45,471 nt of DNA from an uncultured Campylobacter sp. (GCF_937996225.1 NZ_CALKTC010000034.1:1-45471), one strand, 5' to 3'. Counted from the first letter of the stretch, positions 16,234 to 25,609 are shown. Program-made: numbers and translations. Notes: a model not told the origin generated them from the sequence alone.

Positions 16234-16937
16234 AATTTAATCCTTAAAATTTATTTTTTGTCAAATTTAAATCCTATCAGTATCGTTGATACCGAATTTT
16301 TTAAATTCACAAATTTAAATCTAGGCTACTAAACTTAAATTTGTGAATTTACGATTCAGCTGCGCCTTTTATGCGCATAGAGCGCAAATATTGCCGCTCT
16401 GTGAACATGGCGCTAAATTTCAGAGCGCTACCGCGTCGTTGTGCGACTAGAGCGATACGCATGCTAATGGCTTAAAGCGCAATTTTAATTGCGCGGACGC
16501 GGTTTGAAAGACGGCTCGCATTAGCGTGACCAAATCGTTATTTTCTTGCGGCTTAAATGTGATTTTGTCGGTAAATTTTACCGCCAGTCGCACTCTGCTG
16601 AGCAAGTAGCGCCAAGTCCGTGCTTTAAAATTTTACGCCGAGCCGCGTTAAAATTCCGCGCCTAAGCCGTATACGTCCTTAGCTCGTGGCGCCGCAAGAC
16701 GCTCCGCAAAATTTACCGCCCGTAGTAAATATTTTGCATGCGAGCGAATTTTGCACCCAAGCGCCGCGCATTTTGCTTTAAATTTAGCGCGGTGGGCTTT
16801 AAATTTTAAATTTACCGCCTTCGCGCTCTGTTTATCCGCAAGATCTGTGCCGCTCGCCAAACTATATCCGCGGAGCAAATCTCGCGCCGAAATAAAATTT
16901 CATCTAGCTCGCAAAATGCGTAGCGCGTAAAATTTCA
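16234..16937. other. 700-bp stretch without a convincing gene
   Basis: It holds the inverted repeat at 16302-16351 and a small palindrome, GCGCAATTTTAATTGCGC, near 16477-16494. A 76-codon minus-strand frame at 16648-16878 has no Shine-Dalgarno and a Lys/Ala/Arg-rich translation unlike a known protein. Base composition changes from AT-rich (left) to GC-rich (right) at about 16350. It may be decayed DNA at a rearrangement junction. Confidence 0.5.
16302..16351. repeat. 17-bp perfect inverted repeat
   Basis: AAATTCACAAATTTAA (16303-16318) pairs exactly with TTAAATTTGTGAATTT (16335-16350), plus one more outer T/A pair, around a 16-nt loop. It lies just upstream of the AT-rich gene pair and at its composition boundary. 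Each arm also carries two RAATTY motifs. It could be an island boundary, a regulatory site or a terminator remnant. Confidence 0.55.
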
Positions 16938-18776
16938 TCACTTGTTTTTCTGAAAGTACGCGTCCACGCCGTTTGCGATACCTTGGGCGATGCGATCCTG
17001 ATAGGCGCTTTTGCCTAAATTTTTACCCTCCTGCGGGTGCGTGATGTAGCCCATCTCCACGAGCACTGCGGGCATCGTAGCGCCCACCAGCACCCAAAAT
17101 GGCGCCTCGCGCACGCCGCCGTCTCTGCTTGAAAAGCTCTTTTTGACCGAGCTTAGCATATAGCTTTGAATATCGATGGCAAGCTTGTTTGAAGAGATTA
17201 TCTTCTCGCGGTTTAAGAAATTTAGGAAGGTCTGCTTCGAGAAGGTGTTCATATCCTCCAAATCGCCCCTGTTTTCGAGCGCGGCAGCGTTTTTACTGCG
17301 TTCGCTTCTAGCCGGGCTTAAGAAAAAGGTCTCCACACCGCTCATTTTAAGTGCTGAGCTAGCGTTAGGAGCGGCATTTGCGTGGATCGAAATAAACATA
17401 TCAGCATTTCTTTTAGCGGCGAAAGCGGTACGCGATCGTAGATTTATAAAAACGTCGGTGCTGCGCGTATAAAGCACCTTGTAGCCGCGCTTGGTAAGCA
17501 GCGCACCGAGCTTTTTGGATGTGGCTAGCACGACATTTTTTTCCTTTAGCCCGTTTCCGACCGCGCCAGAATCGCTGCCGCCGTGACCCGGATCGATTAC
17601 GATGAGTTTGCCCTTAGTGGATTTGTAAATTTTACCGGCGGCCACGGAGACCGATTTGGCACCCCCTGATTCATCTATCGTGCTGATTTGCAGCTCGCTA
17701 TCTTGCTCGCGTCCGCGCTTGCGCCCTGATTTTTGATCTTTGTTTTTTTCTGCGCGCGCGGATTTTGCGGCTTTTAAGCCTTCAGCTGTACTTAAAATCA
17801 TCATATTGCCGCTAATTTCAACGTTTGCGTTGAATTCTTTCGGGTCGCTAAGTACGATGCGCACGGTCTTATCGTTGTATTGCGAGACGCGTATATCGCT
17901 AACGAAGCTATCTTTAAGCCGCGTTTTTTGTGACTTTTGCCGCGCGTTAAAATCAATCACGAAGCGAAAATTATCGCTACTTGCGATCGTAAAATCTTTA
18001 TAATCGCCACGCTTTAGATCGCGGTTAAACTCAAGCACGATCTCATCCCCATCGCCACGCAGCGATTCTAGAGCGAGTTTGGCATCGAGGGCGGATTTTT
18101 TTACGCTGCTTTTGCGAAGCTCAGAATCTAATCGCTCGGTCGCAGCGCTACCTGCGGAATTCTGCGCTTGTAAGGAGTCGTCGGCTCCTGCGGAATTTTC
18201 GCTTGAGTCGCTACTATGTGCATCGTCTATTGAATTTTTTGCGTCGTCTGCGCCGCGGGGCCTAGTCGAGCGTAAAAACTCCAAATCCTCACTAGATAGC
18301 GAGCTTAGATCGGCTTCTTCTGGCGCGTGCGCCTTTTTGAGATTTTTGGAAGTGGAATTTTTTGAATTCTTAGAATTTTTAGAGGCGGAGGCTTTGGGGC
18401 TATGCGCTAAATTTGAAGCGTTTTTCTCGTCCGAGCTTTTGGAATTTTTTGCGTTTTCATCTTTGAGCTTTTTAGAATTCGTGCTGCTATCGCTTGCTTT
18501 GCCTTGTAATTTGGCTAGCGCAGATTCATAGGGCGAGGAGTCGAGCCCTAAATTTTTCGAGCTATAAACCAGCCTTTTTAGCGCTTTTATTCGGACTTCC
18601 TTCTGCGACGCGCCTTCGTAGAGCGATTTTAGCTCTTTGTGCAGCGAGCGCTTGTAATTCGGCGTCGCTACGATGAAATCCTTGTCGAATTTCGCAAAAA
18701 ATGCTTCGCTGGAAGCTCCAAACGCCAATACGCAGCTAAAAGCCGCGATTAGAAAAATTTTAACTATCTTCGCCAT
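16938..18776 (-). CDS. amiA: N-acetylmuramoyl-L-alanine amidase AmiA/AmiC
   Basis: The 612-residue zinc amidase cuts the sugar–peptide bond of murein at division. Layout: signal peptide (1-20), an N-terminal domain (about 22-90), a Ser/Asn/Lys-rich linker (about 93-225), an AMIN targeting domain (about 244-330), a basic linker, and the Amidase_3 catalytic domain (about 390-610). Visible zinc/catalytic motifs are VIDPGHGGSDSGA with His398, KEKNVVLATS with the zinc Glu, SIHANAA, and ALVEMGYITHP with the catalytic Glu. It overlaps the NMO gene by 17 bp and ends the lnt-to-amiA operon. The Ser/Asn linker is partly typical of the genus but expanded by RAATTY codons. Confidence 0.9.
   Translation of the reverse strand: MAKIVKIFLIAAFSCVLAFGASSEAFFAKFDKDFIVATPNYKRSLHKELKSLYEGASQKEVRIKALKRLVYSSKNLGLDSSPYESALAKLQGKASDSSTNSKKLKDENAKNSKSSDEKNASNLAHSPKASASKNSKNSKNSTSKNLKKAHAPEEADLSSLSSEDLEFLRSTRPRGADDAKNSIDDAHSSDSSENSAGADDSLQAQNSAGSAATERLDSELRKSSVKKSALDAKLALESLRGDGDEIVLEFNRDLKRGDYKDFTIASSDNFRFVIDFNARQKSQKTRLKDSFVSDIRVSQYNDKTVRIVLSDPKEFNANVEISGNMMILSTAEGLKAAKSARAEKNKDQKSGRKRGREQDSELQISTIDESGGAKSVSVAAGKIYKSTKGKLIVIDPGHGGSDSGAVGNGLKEKNVVLATSKKLGALLTKRGYKVLYTRSTDVFINLRSRTAFAAKRNADMFISIHANAAPNASSALKMSGVETFFLSPARSERSKNAAALENRGDLEDMNTFSKQTFLNFLNREKIISSNKLAIDIQSYMLSSVKKSFSSRDGGVREAPFWVLVGATMPAVLVEMGYITHPQEGKNLGKSAYQDRIAQGIANGVDAYFQKNK
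18130..18485. repeat. RAATTY-rich linker in amiA
   Basis: About nine RAATTY motifs (GAATTC, GAATTT, AAATTT) occur in 355 bp, read mostly as Asn-Ser in SKNSKNSKNS-type repeats. It is less dense than the rluD and folC arrays. The C. jejuni homologue is also linker-rich, so only part of it is lineage-specific. Confidence 0.55.
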
Positions 18777-19848
18777 TTACAAGTTTTTCTATCAATTCCT
18801 TCACGGATATTATTTCGTTTAATCGCCATCCGTTTGCGCCGGTAAAAAACAGACCGCTTTGCGTTTTGCCAAGATATGCGTCGCTTAAGCGGTCTGCGAT
18901 ACAGTATCCTACGGCATTAGCGCCTTTGCCGCGCTCGCAAGGGCTTACGCAGTTGCTGATACAGCGGATCTTAGGCGCCGTACCTGCGGCGATCATATCT
19001 TGTAAATTTGTATGAATTCCGCGCGCAGGATAGCCTACGGGCGATTTTAGAAGCTCGATGTCCTCTTTTTTGGCGTTAAGAAGCACCTGTTTAAATTCCT
19101 CTGCAGCGTCGCATTCAAAGGTGCCGATGAAGCGCGTTCCCATCTGCACGCCATCCGCACCTAGGGCTTTTACGCGATCGATGTCGGTTTTATCCCAAAT
19201 TCCGCCTGCGACGAATAGCGGGAAGCTGCCCCATTGCGAGATTTCTGCTTTTACTTGCGGGATTAGATTATCCAGCGCAAACCCCGGATCGCCGCACTGC
19301 TCGTAGGTAAAGCCCTGATGTCCGCCGCTAAGAGGACCCTCCAGCACTACGGCGTCCGGGATGCGATCATAGCGCTGTTTCCAGCGCTTGGCGATGATCT
19401 TAAGAGCCTTGGCGGAAGAGACGATGGGTACGAGCGCGACGTTCGGAAAATCTGCCGTAAATTCCGGCAGATTGGTAGGAAGTCCCGCGCCGCTAATGAT
19501 AACGTCGATACCTGCCTCGCACGAATCCCTTACGATGCGCTCGTAGTCGTTCGCTGCGCACATTACGTTCATCCCCAAAGGCGCATTGCCGCAAATTTTA
19601 CGGGCGTTTCGCACTATCGCAAAAAGCGCCTCTTTGCTATAAAAATTCTCGCTTTGATATGGTCTGCCATCGAGCGATTTTTTGGCAAATTTAAGATTTT
19701 CGTAGTAGCCGGTGCCGACCGAGCTAATGACGCCTAGACAGCCGTTTAGGCTGACATTGCCGGCGAGATTGTCCCAACTGATGCCAAGTCCCATCCCGCC
19801 TTGAATTATCGGGTGCGCAATCTCGTGTTTGCCTATTTTTATACTCAT
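18760..19848 (-). CDS. Nitronate monooxygenase-family flavoprotein
   Basis: The 362-residue FMN TIM-barrel protein of the NMO/2-nitropropane dioxygenase family has IQGGMGLGISWDNLA at the N-terminus, GMNVMC near 98, SGAGLPTNLP, EGPLSGGHQGF with the conserved His, and the phosphate-binding VAGGIWDKTDIDRVKALGADGVQMGTRF. FabK enoyl reductases share the fold, so the substrate is not certain. It carries an extra Cys-containing C-terminal part (CISNCVSPCERG). It sits between tyrS and amiA as in C. jejuni, sharing TAATG with tyrS and overlapping amiA by 17 bp. Confidence 0.85.
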   Translation of the reverse strand: MSIKIGKHEIAHPIIQGGMGLGISWDNLAGNVSLNGCLGVISSVGTGYYENLKFAKKSLDGRPYQSENFYSKEALFAIVRNARKICGNAPLGMNVMCAANDYERIVRDSCEAGIDVIISGAGLPTNLPEFTADFPNVALVPIVSSAKALKIIAKRWKQRYDRIPDAVVLEGPLSGGHQGFTYEQCGDPGFALDNLIPQVKAEISQWGSFPLFVAGGIWDKTDIDRVKALGADGVQMGTRFIGTFECDAAEEFKQVLLNAKKEDIELLKSPVGYPARGIHTNLQDMIAAGTAPKIRCISNCVSPCERGKGANAVGYCIADRLSDAYLGKTQSGLFFTGANGWRLNEIISVKELIEKLVNGEDS

Positions 19849-21053
19849 TAATCCACCTTTAATTTGGCGAATTTTTTCTTCCCTACTTGGAGTGTATATT
19901 CGCCCGAGCTAAGCTGAAGCTGCTCATCTAAAATTTTATTTTGATCGATACTGACGGCGTTTGATTTTATCAGCCTGCGCGCATCCGAGCTAGAGACGGC
20001 AAGCTTGCAGCTAATTAGCGCTTTTACGATCCATGCAGGCGAGCTTACGTGATATTCCTTGATCTCGCTAGGGAGCTCGCCAGCACCGTGGACGCGGTCA
20101 AATTCCTGCTTAGCTTCAAAGGCGGTATTTTCGTCATAAAATTGCGTTACAATCTCGGAGGCAAGCTCCTCTTTAACCGCCTTAGGATGGATCGAGCCAT
20201 CCGCCACAAAGCCTTTTATGAGCTCGATATCTTCGCTGCTTTTTTGGCTTAGTAGATTATACCAATCCCACATTAACGCATCGCTGATACTCATCACCTT
20301 GCCGTACATATCATGCGGCGTATCGGTTACGCCGATGTAGTTGCCTAAGCTCTTGCTCATCTTATTCGTGCCGTCGGTACCTACCAAAAGCGGCATCATC
20401 ACGACGCTTTGTTCCTTGCCGACATCATAAATTCTTTGCAGCTGGCGACCCATTAAAAGATTAAATTTCTGATCGGTACCGCCAAATTCTATATCGCATT
20501 TCATGCAAACGCTGTCGTATCCCTGCAGTAGCGGATACATAAACTCGCTGATGCTGATCGGCTGCTCGGCCTTGTAGCGCTTCTCAAAGTCGTCGCGCTC
20601 GAGCATCCTGGCAACATTAAAAGTGCTTGATAGCTCGATCATACCGCTAGCACCCAGGCGGTTGGTCCATTCGGAATTAAACATTACCTTAGTTTTGGCG
20701 GGATTTAGAATTTTAAAAACCTGCTGCTCGTAAGTTTTGGCGTTTTGAAGCACGACTTCGCGCGCTAGCTTTTTGCGAGTCTCGCTCTTGCCCGTAGGAT
20801 CGCCGATTTGAGCGGTAAAATCGCCGATTAGAAACTGCACGATCGCGCCGTGGTTTTGCAAAAATGCAAGTTTATTTAGCACGACGGCGTGTCCTAGGTG
20901 TAGATCCGCAGCAGTGGGGTCCATGCCGATTTTGACGTAAAAGACCTCGCCGCTGTCGTAGTAGCGCCTAATCAGTGCCTCTATTTGCTCTTCGCCGATG
21001 ATCTCCGCGACGCCGCGCTTGAAATTTTCCATAATGCCTTGAATGTCAGCCAT
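19848..21053 (-). CDS. tyrS: Tyrosyl-tRNA synthetase
   Basis: The 401-residue class I synthetase charges tRNA-Tyr. It shows the HIGH-type motif DLHLGHAVVLNKL near 50-62, tyrosine-pocket segments (LQGYDSVCMKCDIEFGGTDQKFNLL), KMSKSLGN near 233-240, and a C-terminal S4 RNA-binding domain (about 340-400). Length is typical for the TyrZ-like bacterial branch. It is 13 bp downstream of spoT and overlaps the NMO gene by one base. Confidence 0.94.
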   Translation of the reverse strand: MADIQGIMENFKRGVAEIIGEEQIEALIRRYYDSGEVFYVKIGMDPTAADLHLGHAVVLNKLAFLQNHGAIVQFLIGDFTAQIGDPTGKSETRKKLAREVVLQNAKTYEQQVFKILNPAKTKVMFNSEWTNRLGASGMIELSSTFNVARMLERDDFEKRYKAEQPISISEFMYPLLQGYDSVCMKCDIEFGGTDQKFNLLMGRQLQRIYDVGKEQSVVMMPLLVGTDGTNKMSKSLGNYIGVTDTPHDMYGKVMSISDALMWDWYNLLSQKSSEDIELIKGFVADGSIHPKAVKEELASEIVTQFYDENTAFEAKQEFDRVHGAGELPSEIKEYHVSSPAWIVKALISCKLAVSSSDARRLIKSNAVSIDQNKILDEQLQLSSGEYTLQVGKKKFAKLKVD

Positions 21054-21066
21054 TTGCTCTCCCTTA

Positions 21067-23259
21067 TTAGTTTTTATATACGTCCGTAAGCGATACGAAA
21101 TCCACGATTTTAAAGCGGTTTTTGAGTTTATCTTTAATCTCCGTGGAGTCTAAATTTTCGTTTAGCTCGATGATGATCTCAAAATAATCCGACGTTGTTT
21201 CGCTATTTTCATTGAGGCTTATCGACACCAGATCGACCTCAAGCTTGACTAAATAGTTCAAAAACGTCGCTAGCGAGCCGCGCTTGTTTTCTAAATTTAA
21301 TATGATCTTGTAGCGGTGCGGCGCATTACGCGTCCATTTTACGAAGATCATCTCATCGGTTTTGATTAGCTCGCTTGCGCGTTCGCACAGTTTATGATGC
21401 ACCGTCACGCCGTGTCCGTTGCGAAAGCCGATGATGTCGTCGCCACGCTTTGGGTTGCAGCAGTAATCAAACTCAACCTCGTCGATTTTAAAATTTGAAT
21501 ACACCACAATGTTGTCAAATTTCTGCTTCTCGATCTCATACTTGCTGCGAAATTTCATATTGAAAAATTTCTCTTTGAGCGGGTATTTTTTCAGCGCATT
21601 TACGACGTCTTTTAAAAATACCGAGTCGTAGGCAGCTTTGCCGATCTTTTTGTTTAAATTTTCTTTTTCAAGCCAGCTTAGAATGCTCTCCTTGCTCGTC
21701 GTAAAGATCGCGCATAGAATTTTAATCGCTACTTCGAAATTTATATCTCTGATCTTTTGCTTGCAAAACGCCTTTATCGTCGCGCGCGCCTTGCCCGTTT
21801 TGACCGAGCTTAGCCAGCTGCAGCGGTAGTGTGGCTCGCTTCCGGTAATGATATGAACGATATCTCCGTTTTTTAGCTCCGTTAATAGCGGCACCTTGAC
21901 GCGGTTTATAAAGGCCTCGGTTGCTTTTAAGCCCACTTGAGAGTGTATCTCGTAGGCGTAATCAAGCGCCGTAGCGCCGCGCGGCAATGTAAAAATTCCG
22001 CCCTTGGGCGAATACACGGCGATATCCTCGACGTAGAGGCTGTCTTTAGCATATTCGTAAAGATCCTCGGCGTTGGCGTCGTCCTCTTCCTGCATGCCGA
22101 TGTCGTTTAGCCAATCAAGCTTCGGATTGATTGAGCCGCTATATTTATATTTCCAGTGAGCGGCGACGCCGAATTCCGCGGTGTTGTGCATATCGAAGGT
22201 ACGGATCTGCACCTCTACGATCATACTTTCGTTAAAGACTGTTGTGTGGATCGTCTGATATCCGTTTTGCTTAGGAAGCGCGATATAATCCTTAAAGCGC
22301 GATATGAGCGGATTAAATTTAGTATGGATGATGCCAAGAGCCAAGTAGCAATCCATCGGCTTTTGCACAATGATGCGTATAGCTAAAAGATCGAGCACCT
22401 CCTCGATCGAAATTCCTTTGCGCTGCATTTTTAAAAAGATCGAGTAGTAGTGCTTCATCCGCTTTTGGATCTCAAAGCTGCCCTCGCTAAAGCCGTTTGA
22501 AAGCATATACTCCTTGATCTTTTCGCTAAATTTGCTCAAGCTCATCTGAAGCTGCTGCTTATGCTCCTCGACGTAATCGGCGATCGCCGAGTACTCTTTA
22601 GGCATGACGTATTTGAAGCTAAGATCTTCAAGCACGTTTTTGATCGATGAAATTCCAAGCCTGTGCGCGATCGGCGCATAAACTAAAAGCGTCTCCTCGC
22701 CGATGCGTTTTTGTTTATCGGGGCGAAGTGCGTCTAGGGTTAGCATATTGTGCAGCCTATCGCAGAGCTTTACGACTAGGACGCGCTGATCGTTAATGGA
22801 GATCATCAGCATCCTACGGAAGGTAAGCGCGGTAGTGCGTAGCTTGGCGTTACTATCGCTGGATGGGGCTAATTTATCCTCTCTGATGTTTACGATTTTA
22901 GTAAGCCCCTCTACGATTTTGGCTACTTCGTCGCCGAATCTTTGTCTAACCTGCTCGATGCTGTAATCTGTATCCTCTACTACGTCGTGTAGTAGCGCAG
23001 ATATCACCATTGCGTCGTCTCCGCCCATAAAAGATACGAAGCAAGCTACCAAAATCGGATGGATCGCATACGGCTCGCCACTTTTGCGAAACTGCCCGTC
23101 ATGCTGCGCGATGCATAAATTTATAGCATCCACCAGTAACGGAGTGGGCTCTTTTAGATTATAAAGCAGCTGCTTGGCGCTTTGAATGTCTTTGGTATCG
23201 ACGACATCGTCGATGAGACTTTCTAAAAAGTTATCATTAATCCTTGTCAACGATTCCAT
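21067..23259 (-). CDS. spoT: Bifunctional (p)ppGpp synthetase/hydrolase SpoT (Rsh)
   Basis: The 730-residue RelA/SpoT homologue makes and degrades (p)ppGpp. The hydrolase HD motif is HDVVEDTD at 91-98. The synthetase motif RFKDYIALPKQNGYQTIHT is near 310-328, followed by TGS (about 390-450, YSPKGGIFTLPRGATALDYAYEIHS), a helical/zinc-finger-like region with CCNP, and a C-terminal ACT domain (about 655-728). Both catalytic halves look intact, as expected where it is the only long Rsh. The start overlaps rpoZ by 23 bp, coupling it to the RNAP omega subunit that ppGpp acts through in other bacteria. Confidence 0.94.
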   Translation of the reverse strand: MESLTRINDNFLESLIDDVVDTKDIQSAKQLLYNLKEPTPLLVDAINLCIAQHDGQFRKSGEPYAIHPILVACFVSFMGGDDAMVISALLHDVVEDTDYSIEQVRQRFGDEVAKIVEGLTKIVNIREDKLAPSSDSNAKLRTTALTFRRMLMISINDQRVLVVKLCDRLHNMLTLDALRPDKQKRIGEETLLVYAPIAHRLGISSIKNVLEDLSFKYVMPKEYSAIADYVEEHKQQLQMSLSKFSEKIKEYMLSNGFSEGSFEIQKRMKHYYSIFLKMQRKGISIEEVLDLLAIRIIVQKPMDCYLALGIIHTKFNPLISRFKDYIALPKQNGYQTIHTTVFNESMIVEVQIRTFDMHNTAEFGVAAHWKYKYSGSINPKLDWLNDIGMQEEDDANAEDLYEYAKDSLYVEDIAVYSPKGGIFTLPRGATALDYAYEIHSQVGLKATEAFINRVKVPLLTELKNGDIVHIITGSEPHYRCSWLSSVKTGKARATIKAFCKQKIRDINFEVAIKILCAIFTTSKESILSWLEKENLNKKIGKAAYDSVFLKDVVNALKKYPLKEKFFNMKFRSKYEIEKQKFDNIVVYSNFKIDEVEFDYCCNPKRGDDIIGFRNGHGVTVHHKLCERASELIKTDEMIFVKWTRNAPHRYKIILNLENKRGSLATFLNYLVKLEVDLVSISLNENSETTSDYFEIIIELNENLDSTEIKDKLKNRFKIVDFVSLTDVYKN

Positions 23260-23458
23260 CTAATGCGATCTTACCTTCGGCTAGTTCCAAGATTGCTATA
23301 TCGGCAAATTTCATCCTGCGAGTATCTACGTTATCTATTAACGGTGGTTCGCCTGCAGCTAGCTGCTCGGCGCGTTTGCTTATCATCAAAGATAGCTTAT
23401 ATCGGTCTCCGCCCGTTACTTTTAAAGCCTTGGCTACAATTTGTTCGGTTCTCATCAA
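23237..23458 (-). CDS. rpoZ: RNA polymerase omega subunit
   Basis: The 73-residue omega protein begins MRTEQIVAKALKVTGGDRYKLSLMISKRAEQLAAG, matching the Rpb6/omega fold with the conserved R-Y-K-L and A-x-Q-L positions. It supports RNA polymerase assembly. It lies between pyrH (20 bp upstream) and spoT (23-bp overlap), the same order as C. jejuni. Confidence 0.92.
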   Translation of the reverse strand: MMRTEQIVAKALKVTGGDRYKLSLMISKRAEQLAAGEPPLIDNVDTRRMKFADIAILELAEGKIALDGIVDKD

Positions 23459-23478
23459 TTCTCCTTAAATTTAAAATT

Positions 23479-24198
23479 TCAGTTTTTTACGATCGAGCAG
23501 GAGCTTAGATCTCCGCCATCGACGATTTTGTATAAATTTCCGCTTTTAAACATATTGCATACGATGATCGGAAGCGCATTATCCTTAGCAAGCGCGATAG
23601 CTGTATCGTCCATCACCCTGATGTTATCGTGCAGGGCTTGGTCGTAAGTGACTTTGGAAAGCAATTTGGCGTCTTTAAATTTTTGCGGATCCTTGTCGTA
23701 GATTCCCATCACTTTAGTGGCTTTTATGATAGCGTCGGCTCCGATCTCGATCGCGCGGAGCGTACCTGCGGTATCGGTCGTGAAGAACGGATTTCCGGTG
23801 CCTGCGGCAAATATCACGACGCGCCCTTTTTCGAGGTGCCTTTTTGCGCGGCCGATGATGAAGGTCTCGCAGATCGCTTCCATCTTTATCGCGCTTTGCA
23901 CGCGTACATCCATGCCTGCGTATTCTAGCGCTTCTCTCATCGCGATTGCGTTGATGACGGTGGCTAGCATGCCCATATGATCGCCGCTGGTGCGCTTGAT
24001 GATACCGCTAGCCGCGGCGCTTACGCCTCTGATGATGTTGCCGCCGCCGATTACGATGCCCACTTCGATGCCGCCCTCTACGAGCTGCTTGATCTCTTTA
24101 GCGATAAATTTTAAAATTTCGCTGTCGATCCCAAAGCCGTTCTCTCCCGCTAGCGCTTCACCCGAAAATTTTACGAGTATGCGATTGTATTTAGCCAT
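23479..24198 (-). CDS. pyrH: UMP kinase
   Basis: The 239-residue bacterial UMP kinase (amino acid kinase fold) phosphorylates UMP to UDP. It shows KFSGEALAG at the N-terminus, the glycine-rich VIGGGNIIRG near 49-58, DHMGMLATVINA, and GTGNPFFTTDTAGTLRA for UMP/ATP binding. Length is normal. The Shine-Dalgarno TAGGAGC precedes the ATG. A 64-bp AT-rich gap to lnt may hold its own promoter. Confidence 0.94.
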   Translation of the reverse strand: MAKYNRILVKFSGEALAGENGFGIDSEILKFIAKEIKQLVEGGIEVGIVIGGGNIIRGVSAAASGIIKRTSGDHMGMLATVINAIAMREALEYAGMDVRVQSAIKMEAICETFIIGRAKRHLEKGRVVIFAAGTGNPFFTTDTAGTLRAIEIGADAIIKATKVMGIYDKDPQKFKDAKLLSKVTYDQALHDNIRVMDDTAIALAKDNALPIIVCNMFKSGNLYKIVDGGDLSSCSIVKN

Positions 24199-24262
24199 AA
24201 ATTTAGCTCCTAATAAAATTTTAAAATATTACCCAAAAGTCGTTTAAAAATAACTTTTTAGG

Positions 24263-25609
24263 CTATTTTAGATGATCTTTAAGGCGGTTTATCCAGATCT
24301 TTTTCGGAGCGATTATCTCGCTAGCGCTGCCGTTTACGGCGTGATAGATCAATGTACCGTGCAAGCTCGCGTAGTAGCGGATTATGAGGCGCTGCAAATA
24401 GGGTTCGTAGCTCGGCACGAACCAGCCGTTATTGCTGATCGCTACGACGTATTTGGGCGAGCCTTCGTAAAGCTCTGCGCGCGTAGCCTCGTAGCAAACG
24501 GCGCTTCTTATGCTTCGCCCGCCAAGCTCGTAGTCGCTAAAGCCGCTAGCTGTGGAAAAATCGGTCGCGCCGCCTAGCAGCACGCGGTTGATGAAATTTC
24601 GCGCAAATTCCGGCAGCGGCACCATTTCGCCAAACGGTACCAAAATGTGCTTATCAAAGCGCTTCATTTCCCCGTTTGCAAAAAGATAGGCGCTGTTGTA
24701 AAATTTCCCGTTCTCATACGCTTCCGCGCCCGCTACAATCGTAATTGCGCGCGATTTTTCCTTTAGAGCTTCAACTAGTACGTTTTCTAAATTTAGCGGC
24801 ATCGCAAAGGCGCTCTCGGGCAAAATTATCGCATCCTGCCCCGCTGCGATCGCATCATCGATGCGGGCTAAATTTGCCAACGCGGCGGATAAAATTTTAT
24901 CCTTCGCCCAGATGTCATGCTGCGAAATATCGGTATTTGCAAGTAAAATTTTAATCGGTAGCGGTTCGGGCTCTTTTTGGCTGAATTGCAGCGCGCAGAT
25001 CAAAAATACCGCAAAGATCGCGGCGTTAAGCTTAGCCCGGGCGCCGCGCCCACGTAGATACAAAACCGCGCAAAGTCCCGCTAAAATCAGAGCCAGCGCG
25101 CTAAGATCGGCTCTAAAAATTCCATGGCTTAGCAGTAGTTCAAAATTTAGCCAATCAAAGCCGAAAGGATGGATAAATTTTAGAGTCAAAAGGCACACGG
25201 CGCGCAAAACTGGCGCGTCAAATATTGCAAAGATGCGGAAAATAAAGGCATAAACGAGGCAAATTCCAAGAATTTCAATCGGGATCAAAAACGCAAGATC
25301 GAAATAGATCAGGCTGAAACTGATCCAGTGCATCCACAGCGCGCCGATAAAAAATCCGCACCAAAACCACTCCGCCTTGCTTGCTTTTAGCAGATAAAAA
25401 AGTGCCGCTATCGCAATTAGAGGCGAGAAAAATTCCGCCGCCAAGGCGATTAAGCCGTCAAATTTAGAGCTTAAAATTTCTACGAAAATAAAATTTGAAA
25501 GCGCAAGGGCAAGAACAAAGCCTTTATTTATGTAACTTAATGTAAAATAGCTACTTTTTAAATTTCTAATGAAGGAAACACATGGAACAAGGAAATTTCT
25601 TTGCATCAA
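24263..25609 (-). CDS. lnt: Apolipoprotein N-acyltransferase
   Basis: Lnt transfers the third acyl chain onto lipoproteins in the inner membrane. An N-terminal block of about six to seven helices is followed by a periplasmic nitrilase-like domain (about 215-430) with the catalytic Glu in ILPESAFAMP, Lys in the FDKHILVPFGEMVP region, and Cys in SAVCYEATRAELY. The start is unsure: TTG 25609 or ATG 25606 would overlap the divergent yajC gene by 25-28 bp, and no good ATG/GTG/TTG lies between there and the first helix. Lipoprotein clients in this window include FlpA and LptE. Confidence 0.88.
   Translation of the reverse strand: MMQRNFLVPCVSFIRNLKSSYFTLSYINKGFVLALALSNFIFVEILSSKFDGLIALAAEFFSPLIAIAALFYLLKASKAEWFWCGFFIGALWMHWISFSLIYFDLAFLIPIEILGICLVYAFIFRIFAIFDAPVLRAVCLLTLKFIHPFGFDWLNFELLLSHGIFRADLSALALILAGLCAVLYLRGRGARAKLNAAIFAVFLICALQFSQKEPEPLPIKILLANTDISQHDIWAKDKILSAALANLARIDDAIAAGQDAIILPESAFAMPLNLENVLVEALKEKSRAITIVAGAEAYENGKFYNSAYLFANGEMKRFDKHILVPFGEMVPLPEFARNFINRVLLGGATDFSTASGFSDYELGGRSIRSAVCYEATRAELYEGSPKYVVAISNNGWFVPSYEPYLQRLIIRYYASLHGTLIYHAVNGSASEIIAPKKIWINRLKDHLK
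25541..25548 (+). promoter_or_regulatory. Extended -10 promoter of the yajC–secDF operon
   Basis: TGTAAAAT (TG then -10-like TAAAAT, 25543-25548) lies 34 bp before the yajC ATG in an AT-rich stretch. An AAGGA Shine-Dalgarno follows, just before 25582. It sits inside the 5' coding part of divergent lnt. Confidence 0.5.

Noticed and set aside
16648..16878. 76-codon minus-strand open frame in the gap upstream of the AT-rich genes
   Set aside because: No Shine-Dalgarno, composition without protein-like pattern, no family recognised.
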